Shown: piece after piece, positions 23,194-34,111 of the stretch | Numbering within the stretch: position 1 is the first letter of the stretch | Layout: each line of letters starts with the position of its first letter | NCBI GenBank assembly: GCA_002104895.1 | Contig: MCFG01000347.1 | Span: 1-50,000, forward strand | Direction of reading: 5' to 3' | DNA from: Anaeromyces robustus | Lineage: Eukaryota; Neocallimastigomycota; Neocallimastigomycetes; Neocallimastigales; Neocallimastigaceae | Length of the DNA: 50,000 nucleotides | Notes under the pieces: generated by a model | Seen by the model: only the letters and a program-made list of their open reading frames with translations | What the model was told of the DNA's origin: nothing | Database searches by the model: none | Made by a program: the position numbers and the translations under genes

Positions 23194-23388
23194 AAACAAA
23201 TTTACAATATATATAAAAATAATAATAAATCTGTTAAATCTACTAGATATGAATTTAATCATAGTAATAAAGTTCCATTTTATCCTAATCAAAAGCAAAT
23301 TAATATAATGGAATCAATAAATTCATCAGATGAATATATTTTAGCAATTGTTGATATTGTTATGGGAAATAAAAAGAAATTTTCTTAA
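23194..23388 (+). pseudogene. short coding-like fragment of unknown family
   Basis: An open stretch of about 64 codons with no ATG near its start and normal-looking, non-repetitive composition: for example STRYEFNHSNKVPFYPNQ and SDEYILAIVDIVMGNKKK before a stop at 23388. The base composition matches coding DNA of the window better than the flanks. It may be a leftover exon or gene end. I do not recognise the family and see no partner exon nearby. Confidence 0.4.
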
Positions 23389-23611
23389 AAAAATGTTTAT
23401 TATTATAAAATTATTTAATAAAAAAAAATTTTTTTATTTTTTTTTTTTTTATAATAAATTAGATATTTACTAATAATTTAAAATTAATGAAATTTTAAAT
23501 TTATTTAGTTTTCATTGGATGAAAATTTACATTTTATAAAAAAAATTTTTTTTTAATTACATTTAATATTCAGTTTCTCCCATTTTTTCTTCTATATAGT
23601 TTTTCTTCTTC

Positions 23612-23644
<33 letters not shown>

Positions 23645-23780
23645 TTCAATTTTTTAACGCTTCATAAAAAAAAAAGAAATTTATATGTAAACTTCTTTTT
23701 TTAATTATAATATAATATAAAATATAATAAAAATAGCTTTTTTTATATTTAATTTTAAATTTATATTGGTGTATAATAAA
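23389..23780. other. upstream region of protease D
   Basis: 392 bp of AT-rich DNA with long T tracts (about 23611-23642) and an ATTGG word at 23514. No gene. Confidence 0.6.
23514..23518 (+). promoter_or_regulatory. ATTGG upstream of protease D
   Basis: The context is tttcattggatgaaaa, about 267 bp before the ATG. Shared with genes A, C, E and F. Confidence 0.3.
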
Positions 23781-26276
23781 ATGAAATATGATTCAACTTT
23801 TTTTAAAATAATTGTAATTTTCAGTTATTTTATTAATATAATTTTAGCTGAAAATTCATATTATATTGTTTCAATTCAAAGAACGAAAAAGGATAAAAAT
23901 TATGATAATTCTAGTAAAAAAGTTCAAATAGCAATTGATCAATTAGTTAATGATAGATTAAATGATATTTATAATCTTATTGAACAATATAAAGATACCT
24001 ATAAATTATCTAATGGAAAATTGGATGAAAATTTAAAAGAACTTGACCTATATTTTAATAATAAAAATAAACGTAGTAATGAGGAAAATGGTGTGAAAAG
24101 AAAATTTTTATTTTTAAATAGTAATAGACCACAAAATATTAATCTATATAAACGTTCTAGTGAAGAACTTATTCCAATTGATTCCTCTTTAGCTTCTCCT
24201 CTTTGTCCTGTTTCAAATTATTATGCTGTTGGAGTTTATCTTTCAGATGGACTTTTAGATATTGTTAAAAGTTTACCAAATATTATTGGTTGTGATAAAT
24301 CTGAATTTCTTAAACCATCCCTCTCTTTTGAACCTGGAATTCCAAAAAATAAATATTATGATCTTAATGAAATTAAAAAAGAAACGAATTGGACGGATGT
24401 TAGTGTTTTTTTAAATGATGTATATTGTAATGGTGATGATTTAATATGTAATTATAATTCACATTTATCTTTAATATCTCAAGGTAGAAAAGATTATGTA
24501 AGTAATGTAAAATATGATAATAATTTTTATTATCCATCTACAGCCGGAAAAGGAATTGATATTTATTTAATAGATTTTGGTATTAATCTTAATCATGATG
24601 ATTTTGATACCTATAAAGGAACAGCGGATGAACGTAGTATTACCGTCGATGCCTATTTTAGTAAATTAAAAACAAATATTATTAAAGATCTTAGTAGTTA
24701 CAAATGTTCAGGAAATTATTGTTTCCATGGTAATATGGTTACATCAATATCTGGAGGAAAAATATATGGAGTAGCTAAAAAGGCTAACCTTCATATGCTT
24801 GAAATAGATGGATATGAAACCAGTAATATAAATGCTTTAGATTATATATATCAATATGGTAAGCCTTATAAAAGTGTTATTAGTATGTCTTTAGGAGGAG
24901 AAGGCTATAATAAAGTTTATGATGATAAAGTCCAAGATTTAATAAAAGCAGGATTTACTATAATTGTATCAGCAGGTAACGAAGGTGAAAGTTGTTGTTA
25001 CCCTGAAGATGATGAAAATTTCATAATTCCTGCTGGAATTAAAAATGTTATTACTGTAGGAGCTACTTCATCAACCGTCATTCAAAATATTAATAATGCC
25101 TATAGAAGAGCTTATTATTCAAATTATGGAAACTGTGTTGATATTTTTGGTCCAGGTACTGTTATTTATGCTTCCTATGGTTCACAAAATGAAATGGAAC
25201 AAGCCTCCGGAACTTCATGTTCTACACCAATTGTAGCAGGTGTTGCAGCCAGTATTATGTCTGAACATCCAGAAATTAAATATACCAATGAAATGATAAG
25301 ACAAAAATTAATTGAATTATCTCTAAAAGATATACTGACTGATCTAAAAGATGATACACCAAATAGATTCCTAAATAATGGTAAAAAAATAATTTATAAT
25401 ACAGATTCAACTACTACAAAAAAATCTACCACTACAACCACTACCAAACCTAAAACTACAACTACTACTAAAACAACTACTAGTACTAAACCAAAAACTA
25501 CAACAACTACTAAATCTATAATTACTACAACAACCAAAACAACTACTTCGAATAAACCAACTACCACTAATACTGGTAAATGTGGAAAAAATTATGGTGG
25601 TTGTGCACCAGGTTATTGTTGTAGTAAATATGGTTATTGTGGTAAAACATCTGATTATTGTGGTAATGGTTGTCAATCTGAATTTGGTGAATGCACTAAT
25701 AATGGTACTACTAAAACCACTACTAAAACCAAAACTACTAAATCTAAAACTACAACCACTAAATCTAAAACCACTACTAAAACCACTACTAAAACCAAAA
25801 CTACTAAATCTAAAACTACAACCACTAAATCTAAAACCACTACTAAAACCACTACTAAAACCAAAACTACTAAATCTAAAACTACAACCACTAAATCTAA
25901 AACCACTACTAAAACCACTACTAAAACCAAAACTACTAAATCTAAAACTACAACCACTAAATCTAAAACCACTACTAAAACCACTACTAAAACCAAAACT
26001 ACTAAATCTAAAACTACAACCACTAAATCTAAAACCACTACTAAAACCACTACTAAAACCACAACTAAAACTAAAACCACTAAATCTAAAACTACAACTA
26101 CCAAATCAAAAACTACTTCTACTAAAAAAACATCAAGTACCAATTCATCAGGTAAATGTGGATCAGGATATGGAAGTTGTCCATCTGGTCAATGTTGTAG
26201 TAAATATGGTTATTGTGGTTCATCTTCTGCCTATTGTGGTAAAGGATGTCAAAGTAATTTCGGAAAATGTAATTAA
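23781..26276 (+). CDS. protease D: secreted subtilisin-family (S8) protease with two CBM18 modules and a 66-bp repeat linker
   Basis: 831 residues from the ATG at 23781; five codons further upstream are open but begin with TTG. Signal peptide to about residue 24 (ending ILA), I9-like propeptide, catalytic domain. Asp265 lies in YLIDFG, His316 in FHGNMV, Asn in SAGN and Ser479 in GTSCSTP. There are two hevein-type modules, both of the short type (GKNYGGC, SDYCGNGC; GSGYGSC, SAYCGKGC). The linker between them holds five perfect tandem copies of a 66-bp unit encoding Lys/Thr/Ser. D has the fewest modules and is intermediate between the A-B-C group and the E-F pair. It has an extra segment before the catalytic core (SLSFEPGIPKNK). 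Confidence 0.92.
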   Translation: MKYDSTFFKIIVIFSYFINIILAENSYYIVSIQRTKKDKNYDNSSKKVQIAIDQLVNDRLNDIYNLIEQYKDTYKLSNGKLDENLKELDLYFNNKNKRSNEENGVKRKFLFLNSNRPQNINLYKRSSEELIPIDSSLASPLCPVSNYYAVGVYLSDGLLDIVKSLPNIIGCDKSEFLKPSLSFEPGIPKNKYYDLNEIKKETNWTDVSVFLNDVYCNGDDLICNYNSHLSLISQGRKDYVSNVKYDNNFYYPSTAGKGIDIYLIDFGINLNHDDFDTYKGTADERSITVDAYFSKLKTNIIKDLSSYKCSGNYCFHGNMVTSISGGKIYGVAKKANLHMLEIDGYETSNINALDYIYQYGKPYKSVISMSLGGEGYNKVYDDKVQDLIKAGFTIIVSAGNEGESCCYPEDDENFIIPAGIKNVITVGATSSTVIQNINNAYRRAYYSNYGNCVDIFGPGTVIYASYGSQNEMEQASGTSCSTPIVAGVAASIMSEHPEIKYTNEMIRQKLIELSLKDILTDLKDDTPNRFLNNGKKIIYNTDSTTTKKSTTTTTTKPKTTTTTKTTTSTKPKTTTTTKSIITTTTKTTTSNKPTTTNTGKCGKNYGGCAPGYCCSKYGYCGKTSDYCGNGCQSEFGECTNNGTTKTTTKTKTTKSKTTTTKSKTTTKTTTKTKTTKSKTTTTKSKTTTKTTTKTKTTKSKTTTTKSKTTTKTTTKTKTTKSKTTTTKSKTTTKTTTKTKTTKSKTTTTKSKTTTKTTTKTTTKTKTTKSKTTTTKSKTTSTKKTSSTNSSGKCGSGYGSCPSGQCCSKYGYCGSSSAYCGKGCQSNFGKCN
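25713..26042 (+). repeat. five perfect 66-bp repeats in the linker of protease D
   Basis: Copies start at 25713, 25779, 25845, 25911 and 25977 and are identical at every position including silent ones; a sixth, diverged unit follows at 26043. Each encodes 22 residues of Lys, Thr and Ser (core TKTKTTKSKTTTTKSK). Perfect identity implies very recent expansion. Confidence 0.95.
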
Positions 26277-27082
26277 TAAAAAATAAATTTTTCCATTAAC
26301 AAATAATATTAGATAACATTTGATACAAAATAATTAAAATACAAAGGTTTAATATTATGTTAATTATTATATTAATATCTATCATTATTATAATTTAGAA
26401 TTATATTTATATATATATGTATATTTATTGATTTTTTTAAAAAAATACATAATAAATAAATAAATAAAGTAAATAATATTATATAAAATATATTAAAGAT
26501 TTAGTTTTATTTTATTTTATTAATTTTTCTTTCCTTTTTTTTTTTTTTAAATCTATAAATTATTATAAATATTTTATTTTATACATTTTTTATATTATTT
26601 TTTGTTTATATACCTTAATTATTGTAACCGTTAATAAATTAGTTACAATTTATCAATATTAAATACATTATAATATACTACAGATAATTTTAATGTAATA
26701 AAAATATAATAAAAGGATAATTAAAAAGAAAAAAAAGCTTTATACAGATTTTCTTTTCTAATATTCTTTTTCATAAATATGTAATATATAATAAAAAAAT
26801 AGATAAAATATGCTTTAATAATAATTATATAAAGCATTAATATTAATAAATATTAAAATTTTTATTTATTTATTTATTATTATTATTATTCATTATTATA
26901 TATAATTATTTATTTATTTATTATTTATTTATTAATTTATAAAATAAAGAATAAAAAACAAACAACCAAACAAAATATAAATATATATATATGAAAAAAA
27001 AAAATTAAAATGATATGAATTGTTATGATAATAACATAACTACTGTGATAAAACATCTATATAAAAATAAAAATAAAAACTA

Positions 27083-27145
27083 TTATTTACTTATTTATTT
27101 ATTTATGTATTTATTTATTTATTTATTTATTTATTTATCTATTTT

Positions 27146-27208
<63 letters not shown>

Positions 27209-27218
27209 TATATTTATT
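27083..27218. repeat. TTTA microsatellite
   Basis: About 135 bp of (TTTA)n with a few interruptions. It gives a spurious Leu-Ile-Tyr frame. Confidence 0.9.
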
Positions 27219-28148
27219 ATTATTATTATTTAAATATTATAATTATTATCAAGAATTATCTATAATAATATATATTATATATATTATAATATATTACTTT
27301 TATTATTGCATAATATTGCTAATAAATTCCAGATTTTAATTTATTTATACTTTAATATACGCTTTATTTGATTTTTTTCAAATCTAAATAATAGAAATTA
27401 ATTAGAATTAGAATTTCAATTATAATGAAATTCAAACTGAATCATATAATTAAGTATATAAATATATTATACAATATATTACAATATAATTATATGAATT
27501 GTTTTGTATGGTATTTTTATTTATATTCAAATAATATTTTTTTACCATAAATGACAATAAAAATAATTAATACATTGTATATTAATATAATTAATATATT
27601 ATTATAAATTTTTAATTTAAAAAAATATATTTACATATATAAAGATTTTTATTTAAAACAATATAAAAATTTATATTTATAATAAATAAAAAGAAACTAA
27701 ATTAAAAATGGTTAATACATTTAAATCATATTTAAATCATATTTAAATAATAGGATTTCAAAAAAAAAAAAAAAAAAAAAAAAGAAAATTTAATAATTAT
27801 TTTCTTTTATAATATGATACAATATTATAATATCTTATATAACTTTTAATTACAATTTATTTATATTAAAAAAAAAAAAACATTTTGATTCTCTATTTTT
27901 TATTTATTTTCTTTTCTATTGATATATCTGCACATATATTATCAGTTTTATTTCAATATATTATGATTGCATCAAATATAAAAAAATAAAGAAATACTTT
28001 AATCATAACATTAAAGAAAAAAAGAAGTTTATTTTAACTTCTTTTTTGAATATAAACAAATAAAAAAATAATTTATCGTTTAAAACTTCTTTGATTGGTT
28101 TTAATAATATTTAATTACAAATATTAATAAATATAAACAAATAAATAT

Positions 28149-28243
28149 ATTATATTATATTATATTATATTATATTATATTATATTATATTATATTATAT
28201 TATATTATATTATATTATATTATATTATATTATATTATATTAT
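28149..28243. repeat. TTATA pentanucleotide microsatellite
   Basis: About nineteen uninterrupted copies of a 5-bp unit (ttata). Confidence 0.92.
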
Positions 28244-28489
28244 ATGTTCAAAAAAATTGTATATATAATATATAATATATAAAATATAAAAAAAATTATA
28301 ATGTATTATGTATTACATGTATTATAATAATGTATATATAAACTGTAAAGAAATTTCTTCCTTTTGTAAAGATATTCTGTAATATGAGTAAATAATATTA
28401 AACTAAATAACTATATAACTATATAAATATATAAATATATAAATATATAAATATAAGAATAAATGTAAATAAAAATATTAAATATAAAT

Positions 28490-28536
28490 ATAAATAATGA
28501 TAGATAATAATTATTTTATTATCTATCATTATTTAT
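28490..28536. repeat. perfect hairpin, 20-bp stem and 7-nt loop
   Basis: The arms ataaataatgatagataata (28490-28509) and tattatctatcattatttat (28517-28536) are exact complements. It is neither a simple repeat nor next to a gene end. It could be a MITE remnant or a structured transcript. Confidence 0.85.
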
Positions 28537-28733
28537 GTAGGTAGTTATATAATATATGACATTAATGAAAATTCATTAATATAAAATAATTTATATAATA
28601 AAAAAAAACATGGTATCATTTAATTATTCATATAGAAATATTATGGATTATTTTAAAACTATTATCATACATTATTTATCGACTTTATATATATTCATTT
28701 AATAAATATATTTATTAATTTAATTATTTATTT

Positions 28734-28734
28734 C

Positions 28735-28778
<44 letters not shown>

Positions 28779-28782
28779 TTTT

Positions 28783-28862
<80 letters not shown>

Positions 28863-28865
28863 TTT
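28734..28865. repeat. TTTA microsatellite
   Basis: About 130 bp of (TTTA)n with one TTTTATTA-type interruption near 28780. Confidence 0.9.
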
Positions 28866-29154
28866 CGTTATAATAATACATATATATATATTTCGTTATA
28901 ATAGATGGCAAGGAAATATATTATATAACAAATTATTGTACATATATATTAATACATAATATTTAAAAAGTATTAATATTATAAACAAATTATTATATAA
29001 TATATATTTATATTAATTATATATCAATATTAATTGTAATATACATTAATTTAATTAAATAAATAAAATATAAATAAATTAATATAAAAAAAATAATTAA
29101 ATTAAAAAAGTTTTTTTTTTTTTTTTTAATAAAAATTTATTATTCTTTAATTTT

Positions 29155-29159
29155 ATTGG
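29155..29159 (+). promoter_or_regulatory. ATTGG upstream of protease E
   Basis: The context is ttttattggatgtaaa, 226 bp before the start codon. It closely matches the word before gene D (tcattggatgaaaa). Confidence 0.3.
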
Positions 29160-29380
29160 ATGTAAAAACCATATAAAGAAAATATAAATTTGATAAATTC
29201 ATTTTTAGTAAGATATAAATAATGAAAATTTTTTTATTGAAAAATTTTTTTTTTGTTCTTTACATTTTAATTTAATTGTATATAGATATATTTAATTCAT
29301 AATTATTTTAATAAAAATCAATTTATTATTATATCCATTTTACTATTTATTTTTTAAATTATAATTATTAATAAAATATA

Positions 29381-32332
29381 ATGAAAACATATTCTATTTT
29401 GTTTACATTAATTGTAATATTCAATTATTTTATTAATATTACTTACGCTAAAAATGAATATTATATCATTTCAATTCAAAGAAATAAATCAGATGATAAG
29501 TATGATGATAATAAAAAAGTTCAAGCCGCTGTTGACAATTTAGTCAATGATAGATTGAATGATATCTATAATATTATTAAAGATAATAAAGAAACTTACA
29601 CTTTAGAAAATGGAAAAATGGATGAAAAATTAAAAGAATTAGATTCTTCTGAGATAAATAAACGTGATAATGAAAATACTGGTATCAAAAAAAGATACAT
29701 ATTTTTAAATAAGAATAGACAACAAAGTCATGAAAATCTTTTAAAACGTTCTGAAAGTTCAAAAGACGAAATTGTTCCAATTAATTCAAAAATAGTTAAA
29801 CCACTTTGTCCTGTCTCGAATTATTATGCTGTTGGTGTATATCTTTCAGAACCTCTTGTTGAAGAAATTAAAGCTTTACCAAATATTATTGCTTGTGTAA
29901 AATCTGAAAAAGTAAATCCAGCCGCATATTACGATATTAAACAAATTCAGAATGAAACAAAATGGAATGAAGTTAGTGTTCAAGATAATAGTAGATATTA
30001 TAATAATTATAATTCTCATTTATCTTTAATATCTCAAGGTCGTTATAATGAAGATGAAACAGAACAATACGATAATAATTATTATTATCCTTCTTCAGCA
30101 GGAAAAGGTATAGATATATATTTCATTGATCTTGGTCTTGTAAAGGATAATGATGACTTTGATACTTACGAAGGAACTTCTGATGAACGTACCATTTCTT
30201 GTGATGCTCGTTTTTACGATTTTGAGTTAATAGATAATAAAAATGGTGAACATGAATGTAATTCTCAAACTATGTCTTATCATGGGAATATGGTTGCATC
30301 TGTAGCTGGTGGAACCCTTTATGGTGTTGCTAAAAAAGCTAATTTACATATGCTTGATGTTGATTTAACTTTTGCTGATGAAATGGTTGCTTTAGATTAT
30401 CTTTTACAACATGCTAAACCTCATAAAACTATACTTAGTGTATCTATGATTGGAAATATTTATATTGAAGCTTATGATGATAAAGTTCAAGATTTAATTG
30501 ATGCAGGAGTCATTGTAATTGTAGCTGCTGGTAATTATGAATCTAATTCATGTTATTCTGAAAGTGATGACCGTTTTATGCTTCCTGCTGGATTAAAGAA
30601 TGTTATTACTGTTGGTGCAACTACCGATACACATGGAGTCAATATGAATAATGTTTATAGAAGAGCTTCATATTCAAACTATGGTAAATGTGTTGATATT
30701 CATGCACCAGGACAAGTTGATTACGCATCCATATATAGTAATGGGAGTGACGTTGTTCATGGAACATCATGTGCTACTCCACTTGTTGCAGGTGTTGCAG
30801 CAACTATTATGTCAGAACATCCAGAAATTAAATTTACTAATAAAAAAATGTTGAATTATTTAATTGATTTATCTTTAAAAGATATTCTTAAAGATATGAA
30901 AACAGATACTCCAAATAGATTCCTTAATAATGGTAAACATTTAATATATAATCCATTACAAAATATTTCTAATTCTACAACTACTACTACAACTACTACT
31001 ACTACAACTACTAAAACAACAACTACTACTACAACAACTACATCTAAAACTGAAACTACTCCTACTACAACTACTACTACTACAACTACTAAAACAACAA
31101 CTACTACTACAACAACTACATCTAAAACTGAAACTACTCCTATTTCTGATATTACTACTACAACTACTACTGAAACAACCAAAACTACTACTACTAAAAT
31201 ACCAACTGTAACTAATACTGGTAAATGTGGAAGTGAAAATGATAATTTAAGTTGTGCTCCTGGTTATTGTTGTAGTAAATATGGTTATTGTGGTAAAACT
31301 GAAAAACATTGTCTTGTTTCAAAAGGTTGTCAATCTGAATTTGGTGAATGTACTAATGATACTACTACTACTACTACTACTACAACAACTACTACCACTA
31401 AAACTAAAACTACACCTACTACTACTACTACTACTACAACAACTACTACCACTAAAACTAACCCTACACCTACTACTACTACTAAAACTACAAAAACTTC
31501 CACTACTAAAACTACAAAAACAACCACTACTAAAACACCAACTAGTACTAATACAGGAAAATGTGGAAGTGAAAATGGTAATTTAAGTTGTGCACCAGGT
31601 TATTGTTGTAGTAAATATGGCTATTGTGGTAAAACTGAAAAACATTGTCTTGCTTCACAAGGTTGTCAATCTGAATTTGGTGAATGTACTAATGATACTA
31701 CTACTACAACAACTACTACCACTAAAACTAAAACAACTACTACTAAAACAACAAAAACTACTACTACTAAAACAACAAAAACTTCCACAACTAAAACACC
31801 AACTAGTACTAATACAGGAAAATGTGGAAGTGAAAATGATAATTTAAGTTGTGCACCAGGTTATTGTTGTAGTAAATATGGTTATTGTGGTAAAACTGAA
31901 AAACATTGTTTTGTTTCAAAAGGTTGTCAATCTGAATTTGGTGAATGTACTAATGATACTACTACTACTACAACAACTACTACCACTAAAACCAAAACTA
32001 CCACTACTAAAACAACAAAAACAAGTACTACTAAATCTAAAACTACTAAAACAACAAAAACAAGTACTACTAAATCTAAAACTACTACTACTAAAACTAC
32101 TAAAACAAGTACTACTAAATCTAAAACTACTACTACTAAAACTACTAAAACTACTACTAAAACAACTAAAACTACTACTACTAAAACTCCAACTAATGTA
32201 TATAGTGGTAAATGTGGAGGTGAATATGGTAAATGTCCTTCTGATTATTGTTGTAGTAAATATGGATACTGTGGTAAGGCAACTGGATACTGTGGTAAAG
32301 GATGTCAAAAGGAATTTGGAAGATGTGATTAA
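29381..32332 (+). CDS. protease E: secreted subtilisin-family (S8) protease with four CBM18 modules
   Basis: 983 residues, intronless, the longest of the six. Signal peptide to about residue 23 (ending TYA), I9-like propeptide with a Lys/Arg-rich region (GIKKRY, LKRS), catalytic domain. Asp250 lies in YFIDLG, His301 in YHGNMV, Asn in AAGN and Ser463 in GTSCATP. The tail has four hevein-type modules: three long (GKCGSENDNLSC or GKCGSENGNLSC) and one short terminal type (GGEYGKC, TGYCGKGC). The first linker carries an exact 78-bp duplication. E is closest to F in the propeptide and catalytic domain, yet its long modules and linkers resemble those of A to C, so the tail may have been exchanged between paralogues. 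Confidence 0.92.
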   Translation: MKTYSILFTLIVIFNYFINITYAKNEYYIISIQRNKSDDKYDDNKKVQAAVDNLVNDRLNDIYNIIKDNKETYTLENGKMDEKLKELDSSEINKRDNENTGIKKRYIFLNKNRQQSHENLLKRSESSKDEIVPINSKIVKPLCPVSNYYAVGVYLSEPLVEEIKALPNIIACVKSEKVNPAAYYDIKQIQNETKWNEVSVQDNSRYYNNYNSHLSLISQGRYNEDETEQYDNNYYYPSSAGKGIDIYFIDLGLVKDNDDFDTYEGTSDERTISCDARFYDFELIDNKNGEHECNSQTMSYHGNMVASVAGGTLYGVAKKANLHMLDVDLTFADEMVALDYLLQHAKPHKTILSVSMIGNIYIEAYDDKVQDLIDAGVIVIVAAGNYESNSCYSESDDRFMLPAGLKNVITVGATTDTHGVNMNNVYRRASYSNYGKCVDIHAPGQVDYASIYSNGSDVVHGTSCATPLVAGVAATIMSEHPEIKFTNKKMLNYLIDLSLKDILKDMKTDTPNRFLNNGKHLIYNPLQNISNSTTTTTTTTTTTTKTTTTTTTTTSKTETTPTTTTTTTTTKTTTTTTTTTSKTETTPISDITTTTTTETTKTTTTKIPTVTNTGKCGSENDNLSCAPGYCCSKYGYCGKTEKHCLVSKGCQSEFGECTNDTTTTTTTTTTTTTKTKTTPTTTTTTTTTTTTKTNPTPTTTTKTTKTSTTKTTKTTTTKTPTSTNTGKCGSENGNLSCAPGYCCSKYGYCGKTEKHCLASQGCQSEFGECTNDTTTTTTTTTKTKTTTTKTTKTTTTKTTKTSTTKTPTSTNTGKCGSENDNLSCAPGYCCSKYGYCGKTEKHCFVSKGCQSEFGECTNDTTTTTTTTTTKTKTTTTKTTKTSTTKSKTTKTTKTSTTKSKTTTTKTTKTSTTKSKTTTTKTTKTTTKTTKTTTTKTPTNVYSGKCGGEYGKCPSDYCCSKYGYCGKATGYCGKGCQKEFGRCD
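30985..31140 (+). repeat. 78-bp direct duplication in the first linker of protease E
   Basis: Two adjacent copies of a 26-codon Thr-rich block, each ending TSKTETTP, are identical in bases as well as residues. This is a recent in-frame duplication. Confidence 0.8.
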
Positions 32333-32854
32333 AATAATTAATAAATTCATTAATTATCATTATATAATATAACAATATATTTGTATTTTTATGAATTAAA
32401 AATATCTTATTATTTAAATAATTTTATTTTCAATATATATATATTTGAAATCTATTATTTATATATTTTTTATTAAAAAATTTTTTAATATATATTTAAA
32501 AATAATAATAATAATAATAATTTAAAAAGTTATATTCATACGTATATATAATATTTAATGCTAGATTTTAAAATTTTGTAATTTTTTAATATAATTATAT
32601 ATTTTATTTTTATTTATTTATTTTTATTTTAATTAAATTAAGTAATAATAATAATAATAATGATAATAAGTAAAAATAAAATTTAAAGTAATAATATTAT
32701 ATAAATATAAAATAAAATAGAATAGAATAGAATAAAATATATATATTTATATATATTTTTTATATTTACATTTATATTTATATATATTTAACTTTTATAT
32801 ATAAATTACACATAATATATATTATTATATTATATATACATTTTTTTTTTAATA

Positions 32855-33000
32855 AATAATATTATATTTTATATCTATTATTAATAATATTTTATTATCT
32901 TTAAAATATTATTCTTTTTATAAATAATATTATATTTTATATCTATAATCTATTATTAATAATATTTTATTATCTTTAAAATATTATTATTTATATAAGT
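32855..33000. repeat. direct duplication of about 70-80 bp
   Basis: The block ataaataatattatattttatatct followed by tattattaataatattttat and tatctttaaaatattatt occurs twice in a row with one small insertion in the second copy (taatcta). Non-coding. Confidence 0.8.
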
Positions 33001-33616
33001 ACTTATCATTAAAAAAAAAATTTATTAAATTCATATATAAAATAAACTATTTTTAAAAATAGATTTATTCATATAATAAAATAAATAATTAATTCATATA
33101 AATAAATAAAAATATATAATTCATAAAAATAAATATAAATAAAATATATAATAATTATATTTTTGTATTTAAATAAAAATAATACTTTTCAAAGTTTTCT
33201 TTTTTATTTGTATTAATTTATTAATTTTATAAAGGTAAAGAAGTTAAAGATTATATTTAAGAATATTAACCCTAGTTCATATATAGAAACATAAAATTTA
33301 CGTTCTATCATCCATTATTTAAATCACAAAAGATTTTTTTTTATAAAATTTTCTTTTTTTTATATATATTAAAATACCTTTTCAAATGTTTGTCTATTAT
33401 TATTGTTTTTCAAATGTATAGATTTTCTGTAAAGAAATTTCTTTATACATAGTTAAAATATAAATTTGTTTTTTGATGATTAAAAAAAAAAAAAAAAAAA
33501 AAAACGAAAATGAATTTTAATGGTTCAATTATGCATAATATATTCCATATATATAAATATATGTATTAATTGTTTAAATTATATATTAAATAAAAAACTT
33601 TAATTTCTGTCCATGA

Positions 33617-33736
33617 AGTATACAAATCTCCTCAATTGATATAACAATAAGAACACTCCGCAGGTGGCTTGAAGGGTGTCAACATTCGAAAAAGATAAAA
33701 CATGGAATTTATTCCGCTACGGATTCGTTTGGAGAG
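33617..33736 (+). pseudogene. isolated coding-like island of unknown family
   Basis: A 40-codon open stretch after a TGA at 33614. Its composition is unlike the flanks: about half of the bases near 33650-33735 are G or C. The translation includes ITIRTLRRWLEGCQHSKK and HGIYSATDSFGEV, which looks like an exon-sized piece of a real protein, possibly with a helix-turn-helix (TLRRWL). A possible GT donor follows at 33737. The opposite strand is also partly open. I do not recognise the family. It could be an exon of a lost gene, a transposon scrap or foreign DNA. Confidence 0.4.
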
Positions 33737-33946
33737 GTTAGAAATTTTAACTTTTTTCCTTTTTGTTTGTTTAATATTTTTAATTTAATTAATATCTGTA
33801 ATAAATTTTTATTATTTTCTTTTGTATTTTTTATCTTTTATTACTTTTATTCATTTTACATTTCATGTATTGTATAAATTCTTTACTTTTATGTAATAAT
33901 CTATATTCCACATGTATGTTAATTTAAATTTTTTATTTTAAATAAA

Positions 33947-34080
33947 GATTCTTCTTTTGATAAAGATGTTCTGCAACATAAATAAATATTAGTAATAAAA
34001 AGAACAACCCCATTTTATAAAAAAAAATTTTTTTATGTAGTATATTACATTAATTTATTTATATAAATAAGCAACCTATA

Positions 34081-34111
<31 letters not shown>

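Larger units (their letters stand above)
26277..29380. other. 3.1-kb intergenic region D-E
   Basis: No gene is supported. It contains TTTA arrays (27083-27218 and about 28734-28865), a pentanucleotide array (28149-28243), a perfect 20-bp stem hairpin (28490-28536) and a copy of the ctgtaaagaaatttctt word (28351) that recurs at 33427. A reading frame through the first TTTA array is low complexity. The ATTGG word of gene E is at 29155. Confidence 0.6.

Noticed and set aside
25713-26042. 66-bp repeats considered as a CRISPR-like array
   Set aside because: Copies are directly adjacent with no unique spacers, are in frame within a protease gene, and the genome is eukaryotic.
27015-27233. 72-codon frame over a TTTA array
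   Set aside because: Microsatellite translation, not a protein gene.
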